DNA of 64,000 nucleotides from Neisseria weixii (GTDB lineage Bacteria; Pseudomonadota; Gammaproteobacteria; Burkholderiales; Neisseriaceae): NCBI RefSeq assembly GCF_002327085.1, contig NZ_CP023429.1, positions 1,612,001 to 1,676,000 of the forward strand, read 5' to 3'. Shown piece by piece: positions 19,161 to 28,918 of this stretch (position 1 is its first letter; each line of letters starts with the position of its first letter). The notes under the pieces were generated by a model. It saw only the letters and a program-made list of their open reading frames with translations, ran no database searches and was not told where the DNA came from. The position numbers and the translations under genes were made by a program.

Positions 19161-20032
19161 TTAACTTTTATTATGGTCCATTCCACGCATTAAAAAACAT
19201 CAATCTGGAAATCCCTGAAAAACAAGTCACCGCGTTTATCGGTCCGTCAGGTTGCGGCAAATCGACCTTGCTGCGCGCCTTAAACCGCATGCACGACCTG
19301 TATCCCGGCAACCGCGGTGAAGGCGAAGTCCTGCTCGACTGCAGCAATATTTTTGATAAAAATGTTGACCTGAATCTGCTGCGCGCCAAAGTCGGCATGG
19401 TATTCCAAAAGCCGACACCGTTTCCGATGTCGATTTACGATAACATCGCTTTCGGCGTAAAACTGTATGAAAAACTCAGTCGCAGCGAATTGGACGGCCG
19501 TGTAGAATGGGCATTAAACAAATCGGCTTTGTGGGGCGAAGTCAAAGACAAACTCAAGCAAAGCGGCAATTCGTTATCCGGCGGCCAGCAGCAGCGTTTG
19601 TGCATTGCCCGCGATCGCCACCAAGCCCGAAGTCTTGCTGCTGGATGAGCCGACTTCCGCGCTCGATCCGATTTCGACCGCTTATATTGAAGAATTGGTA
19701 ACCGAATTAAAACACGATTACACCATCGCCATCGTGACCCACAATATGCAGTAGGCCGCACGTGTGTCCGACATCACGGCGTATATGTATTTGGGTAGGC
19801 TGGTTGAAGTGGGCGACACCAAAACCATCTTCACCAAACCGGGCAAAAAAGAAACCGAAGACTATATCACCGGTAAATTCGGTTAAGTTTGAATTGCTTA
19901 GTCCTAATAGGCGTCTGCAACCAAAGCAATGACCTTTCAGACGGCCTGATGAAAATCCTGTTGCGTATTGTGTGTCAAACCGATTGTCAGGCTGTCTGAA
20001 AATCAAACGCAACCCAACAAAGAGAGAACAAC

Positions 20033-20725
20033 ATGTCCGTCTATATCCTGATTGTAGAAGACGAGCCGGCCATTGCCACCTTGATTCGTTTCAACCTCGA
20101 AGCGGCCGGTTACCGCGTAGCCACCGCCGAGCGCGTGAGCGAGGCTGAAAAGCTTTTGAAAAACGAATTGCCCGATCTTATCTTGATGGACTATATGCTG
20201 CCCGATGTATCCGGCGTCGAATACATCCAACAGTTACGCGCCCAAACCCGCACGCAAAACTTACCCATCATCATGCTCACCGCCCGTAGCGAAGAGAGCG
20301 ACAAAGAGCTGGGCTTGAATATCGGCGCCGACGACTACATCACCAAACCTTTCTCACCGCGCGAACTCATCGCCCGCATCAACGCTCTGCTGCGCCGTAT
20401 GGCACCGCAAAAAAGCAAACAGGTTTTAGAAATTTTCGGCATCCGCCTGGATGCGGAAAACCGCAAAGTCAATACCACCGAAGGCATTGAATTGCAACTT
20501 AACCCAAGCGAATTCAAAATCTTGCATTTTTTCATGGCACACCCCAACCGCCTCTACAGCCGCAGCCAACTGCTCGACATGATTTGGGGCGACCACGTCT
20601 TCATCGAAGAACGCACCGTTGACGTGCACATCCGCCGTTTGCGTCAAGGCTTGGAAAAAGCCCAGCTCGCCCATTTAGTGCAAACCGTCCGCGGCGGCTA
20701 CCGTTTCGGCAACAACAATGAATAA
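20033..20725 (+). CDS. phoB: Phosphate regulon response regulator PhoB
   Basis: PhoB activates phosphate-starvation genes when phosphorylated. The 230-residue product has the receiver domain with acidic pair VEDE near residue 10, phospho-acceptor Asp in LILMDYMLPDVSG near 53 and Lys in ADDYITKPFSPRE near 104. An OmpR-type winged-helix domain follows, ending VQTVRGGYRFGNNNE. The gene is intact. It overlaps the following phoR start by 8 nt. With phoR and most of pst broken, its present role is unclear. Confidence 0.94.
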   Translation: MSVYILIVEDEPAIATLIRFNLEAAGYRVATAERVSEAEKLLKNELPDLILMDYMLPDVSGVEYIQQLRAQTRTQNLPIIMLTARSEESDKELGLNIGADDYITKPFSPRELIARINALLRRMAPQKSKQVLEIFGIRLDAENRKVNTTEGIELQLNPSEFKILHFFMAHPNRLYSRSQLLDMIWGDHVFIEERTVDVHIRRLRQGLEKAQLAHLVQTVRGGYRFGNNNE

Positions 20726-21819
20726 TCTCGTTTACCTGATTCCTTCCATTTTGGGCATTTTGTTTGCCGCAGCCGCCGGACTGACCTTTTGGGGCATGTC
20801 CGGCGCGTTTGTTGCCGCCTTTGCCACGCTCAGCTTGATCAGTTTGCTGCACATCCGCCAGATGTACAAATTGCTCGGCTGGCTGAAAAACCCCGAGCCG
20901 GAATCGATTCCTTTTGCCAACGGTATTTGGGACGAAGTATTTTCCACCCTGCTCAAGCAAAGCCGCAACCGCCGCAAGCAAAAGCGCAAACTTAAAAACG
21001 CATTGATGCGTTTCAACCGCGCTGCCGAAGCCCTGCCTACCGGTGTGATGATTTTGGATAAAGAAATGCGCATCGAATGGCAAAACCGCCTTTCCGCCAC
21101 TCATTTCAATCTCAACCGCGAACGCGTCCGCAACGGCATTTTAGCTCAACCTCATCCGCCTGCCCGAGTTTCATGCCTTTATGGAGCAAACCGAGCAAAC
21201 ACAAATCCGTTTGACCGTGCCGCAAAATCACCCGATTCCGCGCACGCTGCTGGTGACGCGCTGTCCGTTTGAAAAAAACACCCAAATGCTCATCAGCCAA
21301 GACATCAGCACCGTCGAGCACGTGCAAGCCAGCCACACCAGCTTTGTTGCCAACGTATCGCACGAATTACGCACGCCGTTAACCGTCATCAACGGCTTTT
21401 TGGAAACCATGCGCGATATGCCCGATATTCCCGATGAACAGCGCCGGCAATTCATCAGCCTGATGCAAAAAGAAGGCAGCCGCATGCTCGATTTGCTCAA
21501 CGACTTGCTCACCCTGTCAAGGCGGCAAAGTACAAATCAGCCTCAAACCGGAAGGCGAGCGCCACGCCCGCTTCAGCGTCAGCGACACCGACCCCGGCAT
21601 CGCCCCGAACACATCCCGCGTCTGACCGAGCGCTTTTACCGCGTCGACAACAGCCGATCACGCCAAAGCGGCGGTACCGGCTTAGGTCTCGCCATCGCCA
21701 AACATGCCTTGGCCGCGCATGACACCAAAATCGAAGTGGAAAGTGAATTAAGCAAAGGCAGCACGTTTTCCGTACTGTTTGAATTGGCATCTGGAATTCC
21801 CACTGGAATTAAATTGTAG
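20718..21819 (+). pseudogene. phoR: Phosphate sensor kinase PhoR, with frameshifts and an internal deletion
   Basis: PhoR senses phosphate status through Pst and phosphorylates PhoB. The N-terminal membrane part starts MNNLVYLIPSILGILFAAAA. A frameshift near 21145 is followed by the second frame with the His box SFVANVSHELRTPLTVINGF. At about 21520, LLNDLLTLSR jumps straight to GGKVQISLKPEGERHARFSV (in another frame). The end of the dimerisation domain and the N box of the ATPase domain are therefore missing, perhaps 70-80 codons. A C4 run at 21603-21606 carries another one-base loss. The G boxes and GGTGLGLAIAKHAL remain. Confidence 0.88.
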
Positions 21820-21820
21820 A

Positions 21821-21877
21821 TTTGCATAAACCAAAGGCCGTCTGAAATATTTTCAGACGGCCTTTGGTTTATGCAAA
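21821..21877. terminator. Perfect 27-bp-arm hairpin built around an uptake-sequence pair
   Basis: The arms 21821-21847 and 21851-21877 are exact reverse complements with a 3-nt loop. The core is AGGCCGTCTGAA/TTCAGACGGCCT and the outer part is TTTGCATAAACCAAA. It lies between the convergent phoR and ohr genes and can stop transcription both ways. The arms extend far beyond the 12-bp uptake sequence. Confidence 0.9.
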
Positions 21878-21912
21878 TGACTGAGCCACATGCAAATCAA
21901 CTATTTGCTTTT

Positions 21913-22347
21913 TTATGACAAATCAAACGATTGAATTAAGTTTACATGCAAACGCGTGTCCACATTGCCACGCACCGCATTAGAATACGGGCAAACCTCA
22001 TGCGCTTTTTCAATCAGTTTACGCGCATCGGCTTCACTTAAGCCTTTTACCGTGATGGTGATGTCCAAATCCAAGCCGAATGCACCACCGGTTTTTTGGC
22101 CGATGCCCACCGCCACCGTGGTCGAAGACTGCTCCGGCTTCAGGCCTAAAGTCGGGGCAACGTGGTTCATCGCGCTGTCAAAGCAAGCCGCATAACCCAT
22201 GGCGAACAATTGTTCGGGATTGGTACCGGTTTTGCCGCTTTCGTTTTGAAAACCGACCAAGTCAAAACCGATTGAACCGTCATCAACCTGAGTATGCCCG
22301 TCGCGTCCGCCGGTGGCTGTGGCTGAAGTGTGGTAGAAAATTTTCAT
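21913..22347 (-). CDS. ohr: Organic hydroperoxide resistance protein (Ohr/OsmC family)
   Basis: Ohr is a thiol peroxidase that reduces organic hydroperoxides. The 144-residue product has the two reactive Cys of the family, in FAMGYAACFDSAMNHVA near residue 55 and EVCPYSNAVRGNVD near 119. It begins MKIFYHTSATATGGRDGHTQ. It lies 48 bp downstream of a ferritin-like gene on the same strand, a pairing that suggests shared oxidative-stress control. Confidence 0.93.
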   Translation of the reverse strand: MKIFYHTSATATGGRDGHTQVDDGSIGFDLVGFQNESGKTGTNPEQLFAMGYAACFDSAMNHVAPTLGLKPEQSSTTVAVGIGQKTGGAFGLDLDITITVKGLSEADARKLIEKAHEVCPYSNAVRGNVDTRLHVNLIQSFDLS

Positions 22348-22395
22348 GTTACATTCCTTTCAATTTAATAATCAACAGTAAAATTAAAACTTAAA

Positions 22396-22847
22396 TTACA
22401 TTCTTTTCGACAGATAAAGCGGCTCGCCCAGTTTTTCCAGAAAATCCAACTCTTGCTCTAACCAAGACAAATGCTCTTCTTCGTCTGCCAAAATTTCTTC
22501 AATCAAGATGCGCGTGGTGGCATCGTGCTCGCTGCTTGCTGTTTCTGCCCATTGATTTAAACCGATACGGGCATTTTTTGCAGCTCATAATCATTTTCCA
22601 GTGCCTCGCGCAGATTAGTGCCAATGTTGGGATGTTTGATGGTAAAACGGATTTGGCCGCCCAAATCAAGTAAGCGGTTTTGTAGCTTAATGATTGTTTC
22701 CGGCTCATCAGCAATTTTGCTTTCCATCTCAGTCGCCAGCAAACTTGCCCCTTCCGCAGCGATTACCGCCACATGGCTGCGGTGTTGAATGCTTGCCGAC
22801 CAATAAACCGCCAACATCTCATTTAATAAATCGTGAATTTTATTCAT
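22396..22847 (-). pseudogene. Ferritin-like (bacterioferritin-related) protein, frameshifted
   Basis: The first frame, MNKIHDLLNEMLAVYWSASI to ENDYELQK, stops early. One extra base in the A run (T6 at 22574-22579) restores NARIGLNQWAETASSEHDAT and then ILADEEEHLSWLEQELDFLE. This C-terminal part matches the fourth helix of bacterioferritins, with the EE-H iron ligand pattern. The joined protein has about 150 residues. It probably stores iron or protects from peroxide. The single one-base lesion may be a sequencing error. Exact subfamily is uncertain. Confidence 0.75.
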
Positions 22848-23198
22848 TTTCTTGCTCCAAGCTTAAACAGTGAAAACATTATATCCAAAAATTATATTGT
22901 TTGCAATATAATTTTATAAAATTTTTTAATCCGACAGACGAACACTCATCAAAATTCCAATACTGCTATTCAACTAAACCCTAAACCACACAGTCCAAGT
23001 TGACTCGGATCTTACTGCCCGACAGAAAAATCGGACAGCCCGATTATCTATGTAACAACAAAGCCGTTTTTAAGCAATAGGCCGTTGTTAAATTTAAATG
23101 AAGGGAATAATTTAATAGTGTTGCCCTATTATATTTGAGGCCGTCTGAAACAAACTATGTTTCAGACGGCCTTTTAGCCTGATTATTCAATCAAAGCA
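22848..23198. promoter_or_regulatory. Gap upstream of the ferritin-like gene with a 28-bp palindrome
   Basis: At 22888-22915 lies AAAATTATATTG, 4 nt, CAATATAATTTT, a perfect palindrome with 12-bp arms, about 40 bp before the ferritin-like start. The ATTG...CAAT core is typical of MarR/OhrR-type operators, which would fit an ohr-linked unit. An uptake-sequence pair at 23138-23172 ends the ddc gene on the far side. The remaining sequence shows nothing clear. Confidence 0.55.
23138..23172 (-). terminator. Inverted uptake-sequence pair after ddc
   Basis: AGGCCGTCTGAA and TTCAGACGGCCT are separated by 11 nt, about 25 bp past the ddc stop. Confidence 0.8.
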
Positions 23199-24731
23199 TT
23201 AATCAATTGGCGGCGTGTAGCTGCCCGCGGCAATCGCATCTTTGATACGCTCGGCTTCCTGCTGCACTTGCGCCAGCAATTTTTTCACGTTCTCCAGCGT
23301 GGCAATCGGGCTGAGCAAGGTCATTTTCAATGATTGCACATCGCCGACCTTGGTTACGCCGATATTGGCCTCACCACGTGCAAACAATTCGTCTGCCACA
23401 TTTTGATTCAAGCTGTCGATATGTCCGGCGGGATAACCTTGCGGATTTAAGCGGAATAAAATCGAAGCAAACTGCGACGCGTTCGTCATTTCCAAGCCGT
23501 CAGTGGCGTTGATATATTGCTCGACTTCTTTTGCCAGCTTAATGCCATGGTCGATAATCGAACCGTACAGTGTTTCCCCTAAGGCTTCGATGGTGAGCCA
23601 TAATTTCAACGCATCGAAGCGGCGTGTGGTTTGCAGTGATTTCGACACCAGATTCGGCACACCGTGTTCGGCATCGTAAGCGGAATTCAGATATTCGGCT
23701 TCATAATGAATGAAGCGGAAATCTGCTTCGTTTTTTAACAAAAACGCACCGCAGGAAATGCTTTGGAAAAAGTGCTTGTGAAAATCGAGCGTTACCGAAT
23801 CGGCCAATTCAATGCCGTCAATCATGTGGCGGAACTCATTGGAAAGCAGCAGCGCACCGCCCCATGCGGCGTCGATATGCACCCACGCATCGTAGCGGTC
23901 GGCTTCAGCCCGCACGGCTTTCAAATCGTCAATCGCACCGGCATCGGTAGTGCCGGCAGTAGCCACCACGCAGGCAATGATTTTGCCCTCGTCTGCCAAA
24001 CGGTCGAGCGTTTTTGCCAATGCTGCGGTGTCGATTTGGCCGTAGCAGTTGGCCGGTACGGTCACCACCGACTGGAAGCCCATGCCCATCATCGCCATGT
24101 TTTTCTGCACCGAAAAATGCGCGTTTTCCGAGCAGACCACTTTCACTTTTTGCAGCGCATCAGGCGGCAGACCGTCGCGTTGAACGCTCCATTCAAGGCC
24201 GTCTGAAGTTTTCCAGTGCTTGGCAATACAGGCATCGCGCGCCAACAATACGCCCATCAGATTGGACTGCGTACCGCCGGAGGTAAACACGCCTGCCGTG
24301 CCTTTACCGTAGCCGAGCTTTTGGCGCAGCCAGTCGATCATTTGTACTTCCATCAATGAAGCTGCCGGGCTTTGATCCCATGAGTCCATCGATTGGTTGG
24401 TGGCGTTAATCAACACTTCCGCCGCTTGGCCGGCGACTAAGGTCGGACAATGCAAATGCGCCAAAGAATGCGGATGATGCACTTTTAAACTGTTGTTTAA
24501 AAAAAGCTCTACTGCGCGTTGCAAGGCATCATTCAAGCCTAAACCGTTTTCAGACGGCCTGAACGATATTTTTTCACGCAATTGGCGAATGCTGCCGCCG
24601 GTGTACATTTTGTCTTCGTTCAACCACGCTGCCACCGCTTGCACCGCATCATTCATCGCCGCCTGATAATCGGCGACTGATTGCGGGTGATTGCAAAGCA
24701 ATGTGCGTTGGTGTTGTGCAAAATCCGCCAT
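23199..24731 (-). CDS. ddc: L-2,4-diaminobutyrate decarboxylase
   Basis: This PLP enzyme decarboxylates 2,4-diaminobutyrate to 1,3-diaminopropane. The 510-residue product belongs to the group II decarboxylase family. It has [20 protein letters not shown], the cofactor Asp in [15 protein letters not shown] and the PLP lysine in [19 protein letters not shown]. It starts within the last codon of the aminotransferase gene (TAATG overlap), so the two are translationally coupled. The assignment of substrate rests mainly on the dat neighbour. Confidence 0.92.
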   Translation of the reverse strand: MADFAQHQRTLLCNHPQSVADYQAAMNDAVQAVAAWLNEDKMYTGGSIRQLREKISFRPSENGLGLNDALQRAVELFLNNSLKVHHPHSLAHLHCPTLVAGQAAEVLINATNQSMDSWDQSPAASLMEVQMIDWLRQKLGYGKGTAGVFTSGGTQSNLMGVLLARDACIAKHWKTSDGLEWSVQRDGLPPDALQKVKVVCSENAHFSVQKNMAMMGMGFQSVVTVPANCYGQIDTAALAKTLDRLADEGKIIACVVATAGTTDAGAIDDLKAVRAEADRYDAWVHIDAAWGGALLLSNEFRHMIDGIELADSVTLDFHKHFFQSISCGAFLLKNEADFRFIHYEAEYLNSAYDAEHGVPNLVSKSLQTTRRFDALKLWLTIEALGETLYGSIIDHGIKLAKEVEQYINATDGLEMTNASQFASILFRLNPQGYPAGHIDSLNQNVADELFARGEANIGVTKVGDVQSLKMTLLSPIATLENVKKLLAQVQQEAERIKDAIAAGSYTPPID

Positions 24732-26104
24732 TACACGCCCCGCACTTTCTTCAGCGCATCAGCCAATGATTGGCGGAAGCGGCGCAAAAATTCTTCGCTC
24801 TCTTCGCGGCTGATAATCAGCGGTGCCAATATGCGCACGACTGTGCCGTTGCGGCCGCCGCGTTCCAGTAATAATTTATTGGCAAAGCAGGATTTTTGGA
24901 TTTCCGCCGCCAATTCGCTATCGGCCGGCAGCGAACCCATGTGGTCGGCAGGCAGACGTTCATCGACAATTTCAATGCCGATCATCAGGCCGCGACCGCG
25001 CACGTTGCCGATACAGGGAAATTCCTGTGCCATTTTTTTCAATTCGGCTTGAATGAAATCGCCTTGCGTTTGCGCGTTTTGCGCCAAGTTTTGCGACTTC
25101 ATCACCTCCAGCGAGGCATAACCGGCGGCCATGGCCAATTGGCTGCCGCGGAAGGTGCCGGTGTGCCCGGCCGGCTGCCACGCATCGAATTCTTTTTTAA
25201 TCGCCAACACGGCCAACGGCAGGCCGGCACCGACAGCTTTCGACATCACCACTACATCCGGTTCAATTTCGGCATGTTGGAAGGCAAACATTTTGCCCGA
25301 ACGGCAGAAACCGGCCTGCACTTCGTCCACAATCATCAGAATGCCGTGTTTGGCGGTGACTTCACGGATTTTTTTCAGCCATTTGGCCGGTGCCGCCACC
25401 ACGCCGCCTTCACCTTGAATCGCCTCCAGAATCACCGCAGCCGGTTTCACCACGCCGCTTTCCGCATCTTCGATGAAGTTTTCAAAATGATAAGTCAGCG
25501 CATCGACACCGGCTTCACCGCCAATGCCCAGCGGGCAACGGTATTCATGCGGATACGGCAGGAACTGTACGCCCGGCATCAGGTTTTGCACCGCATTTTT
25601 CGCACTTAAATTGCCGGTCAAGGCCAACGATCCTTGGGTCATGCCGTGGTAGCCGCCGGAAAAGCTGATGACATTGCCGCGACCGGTGAAGGTTTTGGCC
25701 AGTTTGACTGCTGCTTCCGTAGCATCTGCACCGGTCGGACCGCAAAATTGCAGGCGGTAATTTTCTTTGCCGCCGGGAAAATGCGCCAGCAAGGCTTCGG
25801 AAAACGCATCTTTCAACGGCGTGGTGATGTCCAGGGTATGTAAGGGCAAACCGCTGGCTAACGTATCTTGAATGCTTTGAATCACAGCAGGGTGATTGTG
25901 GCCCAAGGCTAGGGTTCCGGCGCCGGCCAAGCAATCTAAATAATCATGACCCTCAACATCAGTCACCCAACAACCGCATGCTTTGGCAATCGCCAACGGC
26001 AATTTGCGCGGATAGCTGCGGACATTGGATTCCATCTCGTTTTGACGGGTTAAGTAATGCTCATTGCTGGCATGGGGAATAGGATTTACAGGCGTAACGC
26101 TCAT
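24731..26104 (-). CDS. dat: Diaminobutyrate-2-oxoglutarate aminotransferase
   Basis: The enzyme makes L-2,4-diaminobutyrate from aspartate semialdehyde and glutamate. The 457-residue class III aminotransferase has the start [20 protein letters not shown], the cofactor loop [20 protein letters not shown], the Asp in [20 protein letters not shown] and the PLP lysine in [15 protein letters not shown]. With ddc it forms the two-step 1,3-diaminopropane pathway. A possible structured leader lies upstream (26105-26360). Confidence 0.93.
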   Translation of the reverse strand: MSVTPVNPIPHASNEHYLTRQNEMESNVRSYPRKLPLAIAKACGCWVTDVEGHDYLDCLAGAGTLALGHNHPAVIQSIQDTLASGLPLHTLDITTPLKDAFSEALLAHFPGGKENYRLQFCGPTGADATEAAVKLAKTFTGRGNVISFSGGYHGMTQGSLALTGNLSAKNAVQNLMPGVQFLPYPHEYRCPLGIGGEAGVDALTYHFENFIEDAESGVVKPAAVILEAIQGEGGVVAAPAKWLKKIREVTAKHGILMIVDEVQAGFCRSGKMFAFQHAEIEPDVVVMSKAVGAGLPLAVLAIKKEFDAWQPAGHTGTFRGSQLAMAAGYASLEVMKSQNLAQNAQTQGDFIQAELKKMAQEFPCIGNVRGRGLMIGIEIVDERLPADHMGSLPADSELAAEIQKSCFANKLLLERGGRNGTVVRILAPLIISREESEEFLRRFRQSLADALKKVRGV

Positions 26105-26360
26105 ATCTGATTACCATCTCGGATAAGGGTTATCGGGCAGGAAAGATAAAAATGCCCTAAAGAACAGGTTTTACCATATGATAAAACCCCCACAATGGGT
26201 GCTGACAGCAACAAGCTGCACACCCCATGCAGTACGCGGTCTCGAATAGTAGGTTGCCGATTATGACCATGGGTTGAAGCGGCAGGTACTAAAAACAAAA
26301 AACGCCCGGAATCGGCAAAACCGACCCGTAGCGTACTGGCAAGTGGGCGCAATGATACAC
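26105..26360 (-). promoter_or_regulatory. Candidate structured leader upstream of dat-ddc
   Basis: Read on the dat strand, this stretch contains a hairpin in which CGCCC near the 5' end pairs with GGGCG and is followed by TTTTTTGTTTTT (about 26290-26352), resembling an intrinsic terminator. Inside it GGTCGG and CCGATTCC form a smaller stem. An 83-codon open frame (26101-26352) covers the same stretch but looks like a by-product of GC-rich structure, not a known protein. Whether this is an attenuator or a leftover of other DNA is not settled. Confidence 0.35.
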
Positions 26361-26405
26361 CTTTTTTGGAAAAATGAAAGTGTTTTTTAGTATTTACTCC
26401 AACTT

Positions 26406-27167
26406 TTACTGAAGCACCATGTTTACGCCTTTTTGCTGCGGCTGAAAACGAACCACAGAAAGCAACGATACCAACGCAACGGAAATACCCGTCATTTCCA
26501 TGCCTTCTTCAAATGTCACCAAAAGTTGATAATAAGCATTTTCGCTGTAACGGAAGCTCCACAAGCCGGGAAGTATTTCCATACCCAATGCCCCCCGCAA
26601 GAAAAATCACACCCCGGCAATAATGCCGCGTGCTGCTTTGACAGGCAGACGACGGATAAATTTAAGCAAAGACAAACCAATCAGTGTGCTCACAACCAAA
26701 CCCGGCACCACCCACAAAAAATAGGCATAACCAGGCATGCTTTCTTGCGTAGAACCCATTACCCATTGACTCAATATCGCCATGCTTTCATGAATTTGGG
26801 CAATTTCATCTAACGGAAGCTGCCGCAGCGAACCAACGCCAGAAACATACCGTCTCGACGCAAAACCCGATCGCCTCTACCAAAAAAAGCAATCAATGCC
26901 GATGCCGCCACAACACAAAACCGTTGTACCGAGTGGTAAAACCTGATCAACATTGACACCGGAAAAACGATGCAGCCTAAACACCAGCTTGCCTCTAAAT
27001 CCTGCCCTCCATCTGCAGGTGCAATCATCTGCAAAGAGAAGCTCAACATGCAAACTAAAATATTGATGCTGCAAAACACTCATAAACACGGTCAAGCAAT
27101 TTGCTTTCCCGCTCTCGGCTAATGGTTGTCTATTATTTAAGTTCCCAATTCCCAAATTCACCGACAA
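26406..27167 (-). pseudogene. Decayed polytopic membrane protein gene
   Basis: From about 26875 one frame reads SGFASRRYVSGVGSLRQLPL and on through GYAYFLWVVPGLVVSTLIGL to AARGIIAGV, then a stop. After a small indel by the C6 run near 26591, GALGMEILPGLWSFRYSENA and LLVTFEEGMEMTGISVALVS follow. The last two pieces resemble a family of uncharacterised multi-TM proteins with GA.GME and VT.EE..EM.G motifs. The N-terminal part (to 27167) survives only in other frames. I do not know its function. Confidence 0.55.
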
Positions 27168-27406
27168 CCGTATAGCAGGATGATTACCGGTTTATCCACT
27201 TTTTTTATGCTTCATCACCACAAACTAATGTCTGGCCACTGCGGTTTATCTACTTTATGAATATGCAACAAACCGCCGACAAATTTTGCCGGCGGTTTGG
27301 CTGTGTCAATTACAGACTAACCTCAACAAAAATAGTTCAGTCATCCAAAAAATAAATTGTTTCAGACGGCCTTTTCACAACATTCATGACTGGTTATAAT
27401 TATTTT

Positions 27407-27423
27407 ATGCGAATGGTTCGCAT
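27407..27423 (+). promoter_or_regulatory. Fur-box-like palindrome at the fumC promoter
   Basis: ATGCGAATGGTTCGCAT has two perfect 7-bp arms around 3 nt. It sits 7 bp after TATAAT (27395-27400) and 23 bp before the fumC ATG. It closely resembles the AATGAGAATNATTCTCATT form of Fur sites, with symmetric changes. FumC is the iron-independent fumarase, so repression by iron-loaded Fur would make sense. The site is seen; the regulator is inferred. Confidence 0.5.
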
Positions 27424-27445
27424 TTTAAACTAGACAGGAGAAATC

Positions 27446-28834
27446 ATGACTACCCGTACCGAACACGACACCATGGGCGATGTTGAAGTGCCGTCTGAAG
27501 CCTATTGGGGCGCGCAAACCCAACGCAGCCGCAACAATTTCAAAATCGGCGGCGAAACCCTGCCCCAGCCGTTAATCCACGCCATGGCCTTGGTCAAAAA
27601 AGCCGCCGCCGCAACCAACGTATCCTTAGGCCGCATCAAAGCCGAGCAAGGCGATTTGATTACACAGGCGGCTGATGATGTGTTAAACGGCAAACTCGAC
27701 GGCCAATTCCCGCTGGTGGTGTGGCAGACCGGCTCGGGCACACAATCCAATATGAATATGAACGAAGTCATTGCCAACCGCGCCAACGAAATTGCGGGCA
27801 GCGGTTTGGCGGCGTATCAGCCTGTCCACCCCAACGACCACGTCAATCACGCGCAATCGACCAACGACAGCTTCCCCACCGCGATTCACGTTGCCGCCGC
27901 CATCGAAATCAACCGCCTGCTGATTCCGGCAGTGAAAGCCCTGCGCGACACGCTCGATGCCAAAGCCAAAGCGTTTGAACCGATTGTCAAAATCGGCCGC
28001 ACCCACTTACAGGATGCCACACCGCTGACATTGGGTCAGGAATTTTCCGGTTACGTCTCCCAACTCGACCACGGCTTAGGCCGTCTGAACGATGCCTTGA
28101 AAGGACTTTATGAATTGCCTTTGGGCGGCACCGCCGTCGGCACCGGTTTGAACAGCCATCCCGAATACGCCGAAAAATCAGCCGCCAAACTCGCCGAATT
28201 ATCCGGCTTGCCGTTTGTCACCGCCCCAAACAAATTTGAAGCATTGGCCGGACGCGATGCTGCCGTGTACGCTTCAGGTGCATTGAAAACTTTGGCCGCA
28301 AGCTTAAACAAAATCGCCAACGACATCCGCTGGCTGGCTTCCGGCCCGCGCTGCGGCCTGGGCGAAATCAAAATTCCGGAAAACGAGCCGGGTTCATCCA
28401 TCATGCCGGGCAAAGTCAACCCAACCCAATGCGAAGCACTGACCATGGTGTGCTGCCAAGTATTCGGCAACGACGTGACCATCGGCATGGCAGGCGCATC
28501 GGGTAATTTTGAATTGAACGTGTACATGCCCGTCATCGGCTACAACCTGCTGCAATCCATCCGCCTGCTGGGCGATGCCTGCAACAGCTTCAACGGACAT
28601 TGCGCCGTCGGCATCGAGCCGGTACCGGAAAAAACCGACTATTTCCTGCACCACTCACTGATGCTGGTTACCGCTTTAAACCGTAAAATCGGCTACGAAA
28701 ATGCCGCCAAAGTCGCCAAAACCGCATATAAAAACGACAGCTCCCTGCGCGAAACCGCCATCAGTCTGGGCTTATTGAGCGGCGCAGAATTTGACGAACT
28801 GGTGGTACCTGCCGATATGGTGCATCCGCGTTAA
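27446..28834 (+). CDS. fumC: Class II fumarate hydratase
   Basis: This iron-free fumarase interconverts fumarate and malate in the citric acid cycle. The 462-residue product has the full family pattern: [60 protein letters not shown] and the catalytic signature [25 protein letters not shown] lies 8 nt before the ATG. A Fur-like palindrome overlaps the promoter. Confidence 0.97.
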   Translation: MTTRTEHDTMGDVEVPSEAYWGAQTQRSRNNFKIGGETLPQPLIHAMALVKKAAAATNVSLGRIKAEQGDLITQAADDVLNGKLDGQFPLVVWQTGSGTQSNMNMNEVIANRANEIAGSGLAAYQPVHPNDHVNHAQSTNDSFPTAIHVAAAIEINRLLIPAVKALRDTLDAKAKAFEPIVKIGRTHLQDATPLTLGQEFSGYVSQLDHGLGRLNDALKGLYELPLGGTAVGTGLNSHPEYAEKSAAKLAELSGLPFVTAPNKFEALAGRDAAVYASGALKTLAASLNKIANDIRWLASGPRCGLGEIKIPENEPGSSIMPGKVNPTQCEALTMVCCQVFGNDVTIGMAGASGNFELNVYMPVIGYNLLQSIRLLGDACNSFNGHCAVGIEPVPEKTDYFLHHSLMLVTALNRKIGYENAAKVAKTAYKNDSSLRETAISLGLLSGAEFDELVVPADMVHPR

Positions 28835-28866
28835 AAAGTTTGAAATCAGGTTTTAAACACAGTAAA

Positions 28867-28896
28867 AGGCCGTCTGAAACAACTTTCAGACGGCCT
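28867..28896. terminator. Inverted uptake-sequence pair between convergent fumC and nrdD
   Basis: AGGCCGTCTGAA, 6 nt, TTCAGACGGCCT. Confidence 0.88.
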
Positions 28897-28918
28897 GAGG
28901 CTTTTCTTTTAGGCAACC

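Larger units (their letters stand above)
18411..19886 (+). pseudogene. pstB: Phosphate ABC transporter ATPase PstB, broken by an IS, a stop and a frameshift
   Basis: PstB would power phosphate import. The first codons ([11 protein letters not shown]) are followed at 18445 by a 716-bp IS. The rest resumes at 19161 as [20 protein letters not shown] with Walker [18 protein letters not shown] and the [13 protein letters not shown] signature. Removing the IS and one TTAACT repeat rejoins the frame exactly. Two further lesions follow. A CG dinucleotide is missing near 19613, just before Walker B ([12 protein letters not shown]). CAG has become TAG at 19751-19753, in THNMQ-stop-AARVSD. This gene is surely dead. 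Confidence 0.93.

Noticed and set aside
20601-21104. Long open frame on the minus strand opposite phoB/phoR (167 codons)
   Set aside because: It is a shadow of the real phoB and phoR reading frames, has no family features and no ribosome site.
24014-24286. Plus-strand ORF inside ddc
   Set aside because: It is a mirror of the ddc reading frame with no supporting signals.
26101-26352. 83-codon ORF upstream of dat as a possible small protein
   Set aside because: It covers a hairpin-rich leader, lacks a ribosome site and shows no protein features I trust. It is treated as a structured leader instead.
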